A stretch of 64,000 nt of DNA from Streptomyces piniterrae (GTDB taxonomy: Bacteria > Actinomycetota > Actinomycetes > Streptomycetales > Streptomycetaceae). Below, in pieces: positions 7,678-16,798 of the stretch. The notes under the pieces were generated by a model, which was not told the DNA's origin, searched no databases, and saw nothing but the letters and a program-made list of their open reading frames with translations. The stretch spans positions 558,001 through 622,000 of the forward strand of contig NZ_SUMB01000003.1 in the NCBI RefSeq assembly GCF_005048155.1, read 5' to 3'. The first letter of the stretch is position 1, and each line of letters opens with the position of its first letter. Made by a program: the position numbers and the translations under genes.

Positions 7678-10343
7678 CGGAGGGGGCGGGCGCCGACTGC
7701 CAGCGGCGGGAGTGCGCGGGCAGCTACGAGGACATGGGCGGGGGTGAGCTCTACTGCGACACCTGCGGCCTGGCCCCGGTCGTCTCGCCGGACGGCATGC
7801 TGTCCGCGCCGCCCACGGCGCTGACCAACCGGGCGCTCGGGGGCGGGGCGGCGGGCGGCGGCTCGGCGCGGTCGTCGCTCACGGGCGGTGCCCACTCCGC
7901 CGGTTCGGCCCGTACGGCGCTGTCGGGGTCGTCGCGTTCGACCCCCTCCCGGCCTTCGATCCCCTCCCGGCCTTCGGCCTCCTCCCGGCGGTCGGCGTCC
8001 TCCCGGCGTTCGGTGTCCGGACGGCTGTCGCGTTCGCTGTCCGGTGGCGTTTCGACGCGGGGGATGTCCTCGGTGTCGGTGTCGGTGCGCAGTGCGGGCA
8101 GCGGTTCGAGCTCGGGGTCGGGCCGCGGGCGGCTGGGCGCCGGCCTGGTGACGGTGCCGGAGGTGCCGCGGCCCGATCCGCGGTCGGCGGTGCTGGAGAA
8201 TCCGGAGGTCCCGGAGCGTAAGCGGTTCTGCAGTCGTGGCGAGTGCGGGGCGCCGGTGGGGCGGGCGCGCGGTGAGCGTCCGGGCCGCACCGAAGGGTTC
8301 TGCACCAAGTGCGGCCATCCGTACAGCTTTGTGCCGAAGCTGCGGCCCGGCGACATCGTGCACGGCCAGTACGAGGTGGTGGGCTGTCTGGCGCACGGCG
8401 GGCTCGGCTGGATCTATCTCGCGATTGACCGCGCGGTGTCCGACCGGTGGGTGGTCCTCAAGGGCCTGCTGGACACCGGCGACGAGGAGGCGCTGGCGGT
8501 GGCGGTGTCCGAGCGGCGGTTCCTCGCCGAGATCGAGCACTCCAACATCGTGCGGATCTACAACTTCGTGGAGCATCTCGACCAGTCGACGGGCAGCCTG
8601 GACGGCTACATCGTCATGGAGTACGTCGGCGGCAAATCGCTCAAGGACATCGCCAACGGGCGGCGCACGCCCCAGGGGCGGCGCGATCCGCTGCCGGTCG
8701 AGCAGGCGTGTGCGTACGGCATCGAGGCGCTGGAGGCGCTCAGCCATCTGCACAGCCGCAACCTGCTGTACTGCGACTTCAAGGTCGACAACGCCATCCA
8801 GCAGAACGACCAGCTCAAGCTGATCGACATGGGCGCGGTGCGCCGCATGGACGACGACGAGAGCGCGATATACGGCACCATCGGCTACCAGGCGCCCGAA
8901 GTCGCCGCGCTGGGCCCGTCGGTCGCCTCCGACCTGTACACGGTCGCGCGCACCCTCGCCGTCCTCACCTTCGACTTCCAGGGCTACACGAACATCTTCG
9001 TGGACTCCCTGCCGGACCCGGACAACATCGAGGTCTTCCGCACCTACGAGTCCTTCTACCGGCTGCTGGTGCGCGCCACGGACCCGGACCGGGCCCGCAG
9101 GTTCGCGTCCGCGGAGGAGATGGCCGAGCAGCTGACGGGTGTGCTGCGGGAGGTCGTGGCGCTCCAGACGGGCGAGCAGCGGCCGTCGCTGTCCAAGCTG
9201 TTCGGGCCCGAACTGCGCGTGGTGGACACGGAGTTGGTGGCGGCGGCCGAGGGCGACAGTTCGCTGCTGGGCGGGCGGGTGGTGGCGCCGAGGCGGCGCG
9301 CGCGCCCCGGCGCCGCACAACCCGCGATTCCGGCGCAGAGCGCGTACGAGAACGAGCCGGCCGGGGCCGTCCCCGGCGCTCCTCCGCTGCGCCCCCTGGA
9401 CACCGCTGCCGCCGTCCTGGCGCTGCCGGTGCCGCGGGTGGACCCGGCCGATCCCAACGCCGGTTTCCTGGCCGGGCTGATGGCCACCGCCCCCGCCGAG
9501 CTGATCACCGCGCTGCGCTCGGCGCCCGCCGACTCCCTGGAGACCCGGCTGCGCGGGCTGCGCGCCCGCCTGGAGACGGGGGACGCGGCTGCCGCGCTGA
9601 TGGCGCTGGAGGCCATCGAGTCGGAGCCCGGCGAGGAGTGGGGCGCCGACTGGCGGGTGGTGTGGAACCACGGCCTGGTGTCACTGACGGCCGGGGACCG
9701 CGAGAGCGCCGCGCTGTCCTTCGACGCGGTCTACGACGCGTTCCCCGGGGAGGCCGCGCCGAAGCTGGCGCTGGCCGTCTGCGCGGAGCTGCTGGAGCAG
9801 TTGGACAACGCCGCCGAGTACTACCGCCTGGTGTGGGCGACCGACCACAGCTATGTCAGCGCCGCGTTCGGGCTGGCCCGGGTGCGGCTCGCGGCGGGCG
9901 ACCGGGCCGGCGCCGTGGAGGCCCTGGAGTCCGTCCCTGAGGCGTCCATCCACTACACCGCGGCGCGGATCGCGGCGATCCGCGCGCGGCTGCGCCGGCG
10001 CTCCGCCCGCGATCCGCTGCTGACGGAGCTGCGGGCCGCCGCCGAACAGGTCGAGGCCCTCGCGGACTTCGGGCTGGACGCGGAGCGCCGGGAACAACTC
10101 GGCACCGAGGTACTGGGCAGCGCCCTGGACTGGGTACTCTCCGGTAGCCACGGTGCACGGGCGGACGACGGACCGGCCTCGTCCGGGCCGGCGAAGCTGC
10201 TCGGCAGCGCGCTGGACGAACGCGGCCTGCGGTTCGGGCTGGAACGGTCGTACCGCCTGCTCGCGCGGCTGGCGCAGCGTGGCGAGGAAAGGATCGAGCT
10301 GGTGGAACGGGCCAACCGCTTCCGCCCCAGGACGTGGGTGTGA
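7674..10343 (+). CDS. pknG: Ser/Thr protein kinase PknG
   Basis: 889 residues. Domains in order: zinc ribbon (Cys9, 14, 28, 31); Ser/Arg/Pro-rich linker (about 80-125); rubredoxin-like module (Cys186, 191, 210, 213); kinase domain from about 224 with Gly-loop AHGGLGWIYLA, Lys263 (VVLKG), catalytic Asp368 in YCDFKVDN and metal-binding Asp385 in DMG; then a helical TPR region from about 590. YCDFK and DMG in place of HRD and DFG are the hallmarks of PknG. In mycobacteria and corynebacteria PknG phosphorylates the FHA protein GarA/OdhI and so controls 2-oxoglutarate flux. The extra N-terminal ribbon and Ser/Arg linker are not part of the mycobacterial protein. GTG start overlaps the upstream stop. 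Confidence 0.93.
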   Translation: MTEGAGADCQRRECAGSYEDMGGGELYCDTCGLAPVVSPDGMLSAPPTALTNRALGGGAAGGGSARSSLTGGAHSAGSARTALSGSSRSTPSRPSIPSRPSASSRRSASSRRSVSGRLSRSLSGGVSTRGMSSVSVSVRSAGSGSSSGSGRGRLGAGLVTVPEVPRPDPRSAVLENPEVPERKRFCSRGECGAPVGRARGERPGRTEGFCTKCGHPYSFVPKLRPGDIVHGQYEVVGCLAHGGLGWIYLAIDRAVSDRWVVLKGLLDTGDEEALAVAVSERRFLAEIEHSNIVRIYNFVEHLDQSTGSLDGYIVMEYVGGKSLKDIANGRRTPQGRRDPLPVEQACAYGIEALEALSHLHSRNLLYCDFKVDNAIQQNDQLKLIDMGAVRRMDDDESAIYGTIGYQAPEVAALGPSVASDLYTVARTLAVLTFDFQGYTNIFVDSLPDPDNIEVFRTYESFYRLLVRATDPDRARRFASAEEMAEQLTGVLREVVALQTGEQRPSLSKLFGPELRVVDTELVAAAEGDSSLLGGRVVAPRRRARPGAAQPAIPAQSAYENEPAGAVPGAPPLRPLDTAAAVLALPVPRVDPADPNAGFLAGLMATAPAELITALRSAPADSLETRLRGLRARLETGDAAAALMALEAIESEPGEEWGADWRVVWNHGLVSLTAGDRESAALSFDAVYDAFPGEAAPKLALAVCAELLEQLDNAAEYYRLVWATDHSYVSAAFGLARVRLAAGDRAGAVEALESVPEASIHYTAARIAAIRARLRRRSARDPLLTELRAAAEQVEALADFGLDAERREQLGTEVLGSALDWVLSGSHGARADDGPASSGPAKLLGSALDERGLRFGLERSYRLLARLAQRGEERIELVERANRFRPRTWV

Positions 10344-10344
10344 G

Positions 10345-11973
10345 ATGAGTGTGACTGGGCCGTCCCGGTGCGCGAGCTGCAACGAGCCGCTGGACGCGGG
10401 CGACAACTTCTGCGGGCGGTGCGGCGCGGACCTGGTGGCGTCCGCCGCGGCGTCGGAAGGACAGCCGACGATCGCCCTGACCGGCGCGAGCCGCCGTCCT
10501 CAGGGGTACGGGCCGCCGCCGCGGCCCGCGTATGCGCCGTCGGCGGGGGGCGCGGGAGCGGTGCCGCCGCCGGCACCACCGGCGTACGGCGGTCCGGGCG
10601 CGGCGCCCTCGTACGGTGAGGCGCCCGTGTGTGGAGAGGCTCCCGCGTACGGTGCGGCGCCCGCGCCTGCCGCGCCGCCCGCCCAGGGCATACCCTGCGC
10701 TCCTCCGGCACCGTCCGGGCCGGTCGGCCCGCCCCCGCCGGACCCGCAGACCCGCCTGCCGTACGCGGACGTCAGCGCCCCGCCGGCGCCCGGACACCCG
10801 TCGGCGGCGGGCGATGCCATCCCGGCTCCGCCGGCAGCCGACGCCGGACCCGTCGAGCCTCCGCAGGGCCCGCCCGCCGGTCCGACCGCCGACCCGCGCG
10901 TCGCCGGCTATGAGGCCGTCGCGGATGCCGCCGCCCACGCCTCCGAATCCACTCGAACCGCCGAGTCCGCCGAAGCCATGGAAGCCTCCGAAGCCGCGAT
11001 CGGGGCGGCCGAAGCCCCGGCGCCCGCCGCCCCGCCCGAGCCGCAGCCCGCCACCCCCGCCCGGGGCACCCGTATCTGCGCCGCCTGCCGGTCCGGTGCC
11101 GTCGACACCGACGGCTACTGCGAGCACTGCGGACACGCCCAGCCGCGCGAACGCGACCACATGGAGCACGCGTTGGCCGGCATCGCGGCGGTCAGCGACC
11201 GCGGCCACCGCCACCACCGCAACGAGGACTTCTTCGCGCTCACCACGACGCCGCTGCCGGACGGTACGCCCGCGGTCGTCGCGGTGGTCTGCGACGGCGT
11301 CTCCTCGGCGACCCGTCCGGACGAGGCGTCCCAGGCGGCGTCCGAGGCCGCGGGCGAGGCACTGCGGGCGTCGTTGCAGCGCGGTACGCATCCCCAGCAG
11401 GCCATGTACGACGCGATCATGACGGCCTCCTCGGCGGTCGACGCGCTGGCCGGGGACCCCGCCACGGTGCCCGACGAGTACCGCCAGCAGAACGCCCCGG
11501 CCTGCACCCTGGTCGGCTCGGTGGTCGGCGGCGGGCTGCTGACCGTCGGCTGGGTCGGGGACAGCCGCGCGTACTGGATCCCGAACGACCGCACGGCGCC
11601 CCCCGCCCGGCTCACCGAGGACGATTCCTGGGCCGCCCAGATGGTCGCCAACAACCTGATGACCGAGGCCGAGGCGCTCGCCGACGAGCGGGCACACGCC
11701 ATCACGGGCTGGCTCGGCGCGGACGCGTACGAGGTCGAACCGCACACCGCGTCCTTCAAACCGGACGGACCGGGTGTCGTGGTGGTGTGCACGGACGGGC
11801 TGTGGAACTACGCCGAGTCCGCCGAGCAGATGGCCGCGGTGCTGCCCTTCGACGCGCCCACCAGACCGCTGGACGCCGCACGGACGCTGGTCACCCACGC
11901 CCTGGACGGCGGGGGCCACGACAACGTGACGGTGGCGCTGGTGCCGTTCCCCGCGCCGTCGGTACGGGCGTGA
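10345..11973 (+). CDS. PP2C-family Ser/Thr phosphatase with two zinc ribbons
   Basis: 542 residues. First zinc ribbon at Cys9/12/23/26, a Pro/Ala/Gly-rich linker (about 50-240), a second ribbon at Cys245/248/259/262, then a PP2C domain from about 270 to the end. Phosphatase motifs are RHHRNEDFF, VCDGVSS (usually DGMGG), VGWVGDSRAYW, VCTDGLWNY and GGHDNVTVALV, giving the metal-binding aspartates. One base separates it from the pknG stop, so it is the natural counterpart that removes phosphate from PknG targets (inference from context). Confidence 0.9.
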   Translation: MSVTGPSRCASCNEPLDAGDNFCGRCGADLVASAAASEGQPTIALTGASRRPQGYGPPPRPAYAPSAGGAGAVPPPAPPAYGGPGAAPSYGEAPVCGEAPAYGAAPAPAAPPAQGIPCAPPAPSGPVGPPPPDPQTRLPYADVSAPPAPGHPSAAGDAIPAPPAADAGPVEPPQGPPAGPTADPRVAGYEAVADAAAHASESTRTAESAEAMEASEAAIGAAEAPAPAAPPEPQPATPARGTRICAACRSGAVDTDGYCEHCGHAQPRERDHMEHALAGIAAVSDRGHRHHRNEDFFALTTTPLPDGTPAVVAVVCDGVSSATRPDEASQAASEAAGEALRASLQRGTHPQQAMYDAIMTASSAVDALAGDPATVPDEYRQQNAPACTLVGSVVGGGLLTVGWVGDSRAYWIPNDRTAPPARLTEDDSWAAQMVANNLMTEAEALADERAHAITGWLGADAYEVEPHTASFKPDGPGVVVVCTDGLWNYAESAEQMAAVLPFDAPTRPLDAARTLVTHALDGGGHDNVTVALVPFPAPSVRA

Positions 11974-11991
11974 TCGCCTCCGCCGCTGCCC

Positions 11992-12072
11992 GAACCGCAT
12001 GAACTGCGTGAACCGCATGAACGGTACGAGCAGCACGAACCGTAGGAACCGTAGGAACGGAACGAGTCGCGC
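11992..12072 (+). repeat. 9-bp tandem repeat array between PP2C and VWA genes
   Basis: Nine 9-bp units that nearly all begin gaac: gaaccgcat, gaactgcgt, gaaccgcat, gaacggtac, gagcagcac, gaaccgtag (twice), gaacggaac, gagtcgcgc. Lies directly downstream of the PP2C stop. Not CRISPR, as there are no spacers. A transcribed spacer or protein-binding array is possible. Confidence 0.85.
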
Positions 12073-12232
12073 AGCGGCCGGCGTTGCTCGCTGAGGGACT
12101 GCCGGAGAGCACAGGACGCGGCGGGTGCGCCGCGTACGGCGTGGAACGCGCCGACGGGGGGAAGGACACACCGGGACTTCCGCCCGCCCGTATACCGATA
12201 TCGACGGCACGGAGACCCAGGGAGCGGAACTG

Positions 12233-13570
12233 ATGGCCAACTTCTCCAAGTCACATGTGCCGCGGTTTTCCGCCGAGGTGTACCAGAACGAGTATCTGCC
12301 CGAGGGCGGCCGCGAGGTGAACGCGATCGTCACGGTCACCGCGACCGGCGGCGGTACGACCGGCGGCCGGCCCCTTCTCGTCGGCGGGCACGGCGGCTCG
12401 GACGCCGGCGTGGTGATCATGGTCGACTGTTCCGGGTCGATGGACTATCCGCCGACGAAGATGCGGGGCGCCCGCGAGGCGACGGCCGCCGCCATCGACA
12501 CCGTGCGCGACGGCGTCGCCTTCGCGGTGGTGGCCGGGACCCACAAGGCCGTCGAGGTCTACCCCGGCGGCGGGCGGCTGGCCGTAGCCGACCCGGGCAC
12601 CCGCGCCCGGGCCCGGGACGCGCTGCGCGGGCTGAGCGCGGGCGGCGGCACCGCCATCGGCACCTGGCTGCGGCTGACCGACCGGCTGCTGTCCGCCACC
12701 GACCTCGCCATCCGGCACGGCATCCTGCTCACCGACGGCCGCAACGAGCACGAGTCGCCGCAGGATCTGCGGGCCGCGCTGGACGCCTGTTTCGGGAGCT
12801 TCACCTGTGACGCCCGCGGCGTCGGCACGGACTGGGAGGTCAAGGAGGTCACCGGCATCGCCTCGGCGCTGCTCGGCAGCGCCGATATCGTCGCGGATCC
12901 GGGCGAGTTGACCGCCGACTTCACGCAGATGATGGAGAAGGCGATGGGCAAGGAAGTCGCCGACGTCGGTCTGCGGCTGTGGACGCCGCTGGGCGCCGAG
13001 ATCGCCTTCGTCAAGCAAGTCGCGCCCACCGTCGAGGACTTGACCGGACGCCGCGTCGAGTCCGGCCCGCGATCGGGGGACTATCCGACCGGCTCCTGGG
13101 GCGACGAGTCCCGCGACTACCACATCTGCGTACGGGTCCCGGATGCCGGCATCGGCAACGAAATGCTGGCCGCCCGGGTCTCGTTGATCATTTCCTCGCC
13201 GGACGGCTCCGCTCCGCAGACCCTGTCGCACGGTCTCGTACGGGCCGTGTGGACGGACGATATGGCCGCTTCGACCACAATCAACCCACAAGTGGCGCAT
13301 TACACGGGTCAGGCCGAATTGGCGCAAGCGATCCAACAGGGCCTGGATGCCCGCAAGTCGGGCGATATGGACGGTGCTACCGCGAAACTGGGCCGGGCGG
13401 TGCAGTTGGCTTCCGCCTCGGGGAACGAGGACACTGCGAAACTGCTTGCGAAGGTGGTGGACGTCGTCGATGCGGCGACGGGTACTGTGCGACTGAAGGC
13501 GAAGGTCGCCGAGGCGGACGAGATGACCCTCGAAACGCGCTCGACGAAAACAGTTCGCGTAAAGAAATAG
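12233..13570 (+). CDS. von Willebrand factor A domain protein
   Basis: 445 residues, no signal peptide. VWA domain from about 55 to 240 with a complete MIDAS: Asp65-Cys-Ser-Gly-Ser (DCSGSMD), the Thr of GGGTAIGTW and the Asp of LLTDGRNEH. A beta-rich middle and a C-terminal helical hairpin (AIQQGLDARKSGDMDGATAK, TPR-like) follow. The start ATG has gggagcgg upstream and MANFSKSHVPRFSAEVYQNE, a common opening in this family. Cytosolic VWA proteins with PP2C, kinase and FHA partners form protein-interaction modules; it likely binds a phospho-protein partner from this island. Confidence 0.88.
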   Translation: MANFSKSHVPRFSAEVYQNEYLPEGGREVNAIVTVTATGGGTTGGRPLLVGGHGGSDAGVVIMVDCSGSMDYPPTKMRGAREATAAAIDTVRDGVAFAVVAGTHKAVEVYPGGGRLAVADPGTRARARDALRGLSAGGGTAIGTWLRLTDRLLSATDLAIRHGILLTDGRNEHESPQDLRAALDACFGSFTCDARGVGTDWEVKEVTGIASALLGSADIVADPGELTADFTQMMEKAMGKEVADVGLRLWTPLGAEIAFVKQVAPTVEDLTGRRVESGPRSGDYPTGSWGDESRDYHICVRVPDAGIGNEMLAARVSLIISSPDGSAPQTLSHGLVRAVWTDDMAASTTINPQVAHYTGQAELAQAIQQGLDARKSGDMDGATAKLGRAVQLASASGNEDTAKLLAKVVDVVDAATGTVRLKAKVAEADEMTLETRSTKTVRVKK

Positions 13571-13628
13571 CGACGATCAAACCGATCAGTACCACCGGAA
13601 CCAACGGTACGGAGGGGGAAGAACCGAC

Positions 13629-15110
13629 ATGCCGACCTGCCCGAACGGCCACCAGTCGGTGGCCGAAGACTGGTGCGAGGTGTGCGGCCACCGGATTGCG
13701 GGCGCTGTCGCCCCGCCGCCCTCCCTGCCCGCGGGGTTCCTGAACACACCGCCCAGCCAGCCGGCCGCCCAGCCCGGTCCGCCGCCCGGCCAGCCCGGTC
13801 CGCCGCCCGGAGCCCCCGGCCCCGGCCCCGGTACGCAGGGGGGCCAGGGGGGCTACGGCTTCCCGCCGCCGGCGCCCGGCCCCGGCCCTCAGGGCGGCCA
13901 GGGCGGTTACGGCTTCCCGCCGCCCGCGCCCGGCCCCGGCCCCGAGCAGTCCGCACCGCCGGAGCTCTGCCCGCAGTGCGGTACGCCGCGCGAGTCGGTG
14001 GCGCCGTTCTGCGAGGGGTGCCGCTACAACTTCCTCACGAACTCGACGACGTCCTACGCCCCGCCGGCCGGCCAGCAGCCCGGCGGTCCCGGCATGCCGG
14101 GTGGGCAGGGCGGCTACGGCTTCCCGCCGCCGGCGCCCGGCCCCGGCCCGGGTCCCGGCACTCAGGGCGGCCAGGGTGGTTACGGCTTCCCGCCGCAACA
14201 GCCCCAGCAGCCGCAGCAGGGCCCGCCGCCCGGCCAGCCCGGCCCCGGTGGATACCCAGGCCAGCCCGGTCCGCCGCCCGGTATGCCCGGCCCCGGCCCC
14301 GTCGGCCGGCCCGGCCCGCCGCCGCAGCAGGGCGACGACTGGACGCTGAACCCGCCCAGCGCGCAGACCGCGGCCCCGCCGATGGCGCCCGCGCCGCAGC
14401 AGCCCGGCCCGCCGCCGGCTCCGTACGAGCAGGCTCCGTACGAGCAGCAGCAGCCGCCCGCGCCGTTCCCGCCGCAGCAGCCGGGCCCGTATGAGCAGCC
14501 GCAGCAGCCCGGACCCTACGAGCAGCAGCCGCAGGCTCCGTACGAGCAGCAGGCACCGCCCCCGCCGTTCGAGCAGCAGGCGCCGCCCCAGCAGCACCAG
14601 GCGCCCCCGCAGCAACAGCAGCCCGATCAGCAGCAGTGGAACGGCGGTCCCGGCCCCGGCCAGGTTCCCGCCGCGCCGCCGCAGGGTCCGGCGCCGGTCG
14701 TCGGTGCCGGCTGGGTGGTGGCGATAGCGCCGGACCGCGAGTACTTCATGGCGATGATGGGCCGCAGCGGCCCGGAGGCGGCGGGGCTCAACCTCCCCGC
14801 GTACTCCCCCGAGCAGGTGCTGCCGCTCGCCAACGGCCAGATCTCGGTCGGCCGCCGCCGGAACAGCACCGGCGAGGCCCCGGACGTCGACCTGGGCCGC
14901 CCGCCGGAGGACCCGGGCGTCTCGCACCAGCACGCGCTGCTGGTGCAGCAGCAGGACGGCAGCTGGGCGGTCGTCGACCAGAACTCGACCAACGGCACGA
15001 CGATCAACCTCGGCGAGGACCCGATCCAGCCGTATGTGCCGGTGCCGCTCCATGAGGGCGACCGGGTACACGTCGGCGCCTGGACGACGTTGACCGTCCG
15101 GCGGGGCTGA
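13629..15110 (+). CDS. Zinc-ribbon/FHA-domain protein with low-complexity linker
   Basis: 493 residues. N-terminal zinc ribbon (Cys4, His8, Cys16, Cys19), a Gly/Pro linker containing four GGQGGYGFPP repeats, a second zinc ribbon near 114-135 (LCPQCGTPRESVAPFCEGC), a Gln/Pro-rich stretch, and an FHA domain at about 400-493. FHA phospho-Thr-binding residues are present: GRRRNS, VSHQHALL and the DQNSTNGTTIN loop. FHA proteins are the known substrates and readers of PknG signalling, so this is a candidate target of the kinase encoded upstream. GTACGGAGGGGG provides the ribosome site. Confidence 0.9.
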   Translation: MPTCPNGHQSVAEDWCEVCGHRIAGAVAPPPSLPAGFLNTPPSQPAAQPGPPPGQPGPPPGAPGPGPGTQGGQGGYGFPPPAPGPGPQGGQGGYGFPPPAPGPGPEQSAPPELCPQCGTPRESVAPFCEGCRYNFLTNSTTSYAPPAGQQPGGPGMPGGQGGYGFPPPAPGPGPGPGTQGGQGGYGFPPQQPQQPQQGPPPGQPGPGGYPGQPGPPPGMPGPGPVGRPGPPPQQGDDWTLNPPSAQTAAPPMAPAPQQPGPPPAPYEQAPYEQQQPPAPFPPQQPGPYEQPQQPGPYEQQPQAPYEQQAPPPPFEQQAPPQQHQAPPQQQQPDQQQWNGGPGPGQVPAAPPQGPAPVVGAGWVVAIAPDREYFMAMMGRSGPEAAGLNLPAYSPEQVLPLANGQISVGRRRNSTGEAPDVDLGRPPEDPGVSHQHALLVQQQDGSWAVVDQNSTNGTTINLGEDPIQPYVPVPLHEGDRVHVGAWTTLTVRRG

Positions 15111-15127
15111 GCCACCGACGGCCCGTT

Positions 15128-15162
15128 GCGAGGGGCGTGACCTTCCGGGTCACGCCCCTCGC
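15128..15162 (+). terminator. Hairpin terminator after the PknG island
   Basis: Perfect 15-bp stem (15128-15142 with 15148-15162) and a 5-base loop ttccg, 17 bases after the FHA gene stop. No T tract follows, as is common for Streptomyces terminators. Confidence 0.75.
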
Positions 15163-15183
15163 CGCATCTGCCACCATGGACGC

Positions 15184-15588
15184 GTGAACAAGATTCCGCG
15201 CGGCACACTTCAGGAGCAGACCTTCTACGAACAGGTCGGTGGCGAACCGACCTTCCGTCGTCTGGTGCACCGCTTCTACCAGGGAGTCGCCGAGGACCCG
15301 CTGCTGCGGCCGATGTACCCGGAGGAGGATCTGGGCCCGGCCGAGGAGCGGCTCGCGCTCTTCCTCATGCAGTACTGGGGCGGCCCCCGTACGTACAGCG
15401 ACGGCCGCGGCCATCCCCGGCTGCGGATGCGGCACGCCCCGTTCACCGTCGACCGCGCCGCGCACGACGCATGGCTGCGGCACATGCGGGACGCCGTGGA
15501 CTCCCTCGAACTGTCCGAGGAACACGAGACGCAGCTGTGGAACTACCTCACCTACGCCGCCGCTTCGATGATCAACGCGGCGGACTGA
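15184..15588 (+). CDS. glbO: Group II truncated hemoglobin
   Basis: 134-residue haem protein of the GlbO family: FYEQVGGEPTFRRLVHRFYQ (helices A/B with the B10 Tyr), YWGGPRTYSDGRGHPRLRMRH with the proximal HAPF histidine, and AHDAWLRHM with the G8 Trp that defines group II. Binds O2 and reacts with nitric oxide or peroxide in the cytoplasm. GTG start; a strong hairpin separates it from the FHA gene so it is probably transcribed on its own. Confidence 0.92.
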   Translation: MNKIPRGTLQEQTFYEQVGGEPTFRRLVHRFYQGVAEDPLLRPMYPEEDLGPAEERLALFLMQYWGGPRTYSDGRGHPRLRMRHAPFTVDRAAHDAWLRHMRDAVDSLELSEEHETQLWNYLTYAAASMINAAD

Positions 15589-15639
15589 AGGGCCGCCCGG
15601 GGCCCACGCCCCGGGGCCCGTCCGCGCTCAGGTCGGCGC

Positions 15640-16362
15640 TCAGGTCGGCGTGACCGACAGCCCCAGCAGCCCCGCCGGTCCGCCCTTCCGCACGGCGACC
15701 GAGCCGTAGGCGCTGCTCAGGCGCAGCCAGCCGCCCGCTTCGAGGAGCGTCGGGGGCTGCGGTTCGTGGGCTGCGGCGGGCGGCGTACCGCCACCGGCCA
15801 GGGCTCCCGTGCGGGCGGGACGCAGGAAGCCCAGCGACTGTGCGGCGTGCACGGCGCGCAGCGGGAGGTGGGTGTCGCCGAGGGTGCGCGACCAGATCTC
15901 GCGGCCGATCCGGTCGCGTTCGGAGCGGGTGCGGTGCTGCGGCGGCAGCGCCTCGTCACGGGCCCGGAATTCGGCGACGGCGGCGGCCACCGCGCGTAGC
16001 AGCGCGTCGGGCGCGGGCAGGCCGGGCACCCGTCGCCAGCCGCCGCGGGGCGGTAGCAGTCCGGCCCAGGGCGGGCCGGTGACCGCGGCGGGCACGGTCA
16101 GTGTTTCCGCCGACTCCTGGATTCCTTCGAGGAGTTCGCCCGCGGAGACGGTGACGTCGGTGACGTCATGGACATGGTCCTCGGCGAGCCGGGCGGTGCG
16201 GATCGCCAGCACCTCGAACGACGGCGGGCGGCCGAAGACGGCGAGCACGCCGTCGCGGGCCTGGAGCCGTACCGCGGCGGCGCGGTCGTAATGGATCAGC
16301 CGGGCCAGGAAGGCGGCGAGATCCGCCGCCTCCCCGGCTCCGGCCAGGCGCAGCGCCGTCAT
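15640..16362 (-). CDS. Conserved actinobacterial hypothetical protein
   Basis: 240 residues, no signal peptide. N-terminal segment with LARLIHYDRAAAVRLQARDG and FGRPPSFEVLAIRTARL, then a helical C-terminal part (LRAVHAAQSLGFL, LGLSVTPT). The ATG overlaps the stop of the thioesterase gene (ATGA at 16359-16362), so it is co-translated with it as the third gene of an ettA operon. Function not recognised. Confidence 0.75.
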   Translation of the reverse strand: MTALRLAGAGEAADLAAFLARLIHYDRAAAVRLQARDGVLAVFGRPPSFEVLAIRTARLAEDHVHDVTDVTVSAGELLEGIQESAETLTVPAAVTGPPWAGLLPPRGGWRRVPGLPAPDALLRAVAAAVAEFRARDEALPPQHRTRSERDRIGREIWSRTLGDTHLPLRAVHAAQSLGFLRPARTGALAGGGTPPAAAHEPQPPTLLEAGGWLRLSSAYGSVAVRKGGPAGLLGLSVTPT

Positions 16363-16793
16363 ACGGCGACGGCCCCCTCCTGATGCGAGGCGTCGTCCAT
16401 GAACTCCTTGAGGAGGGCCTTCTCCTCCGCGGTGATGCGGCGGGGGCGCTCCTCGGCGAAGTCATACGGGACGACGACGGTCGAGGCCCGGAGGTAGAGC
16501 GTGGACTCGTCCTTGACCTCGTACGCGACGGCCATCGACACGGCTCTGACCTTCGTCACCCACAACTCGATGGTCACCGGGGAGTGCCGGTGCACCAGCG
16601 GCCGCACATAGTCGATCTCGTGCCGGGCGACGACGGAGCCGCCCGTGAACGACGGGCTGCCGTCCCCCGGCGCCAGCCGGCGCATGAAGTCGATCCGCGC
16701 CTCTTCGAGGTAGCGGACGAACACCGCGTTGTTGACATGGCCGAACGCGTCCATGTCCGACCAGCGCAGGGGGCAGGAGTAGAGGTGTCGCAC
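16359..16793 (-). CDS. Acyl-CoA thioesterase, 4HBT (hot-dog) family
   Basis: 144 residues. The hot-dog fold signature WSDMDAFGHVNNAVFVRYLEE at about 9-29 carries the catalytic Asp and the HVNN turn of 4-hydroxybenzoyl-CoA-type thioesterases; the rest (VARHEIDYVRPLV, VTIELWVTKV) fits the beta sheet. GTG 16793 is chosen because the protein then begins VRHLYSCPLRWSDMD as in relatives; a longer open frame runs antisense into ettA. It follows the ettA stop by five bases. Confidence 0.85.
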   Translation of the reverse strand: MRHLYSCPLRWSDMDAFGHVNNAVFVRYLEEARIDFMRRLAPGDGSPSFTGGSVVARHEIDYVRPLVHRHSPVTIELWVTKVRAVSMAVAYEVKDESTLYLRASTVVVPYDFAEERPRRITAEEKALLKEFMDDASHQEGAVAV

Positions 16794-16798
16794 GACGG

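Noticed and set aside
11992..12072. Possible CRISPR array
   Set aside because: Repeats are 9 bp and abut without spacers; no cas genes in the window.
9856..12420. 854-codon minus-strand open frame
   Set aside because: Antisense to pknG and PP2C, low-complexity Arg/Gly sequence, no motif.
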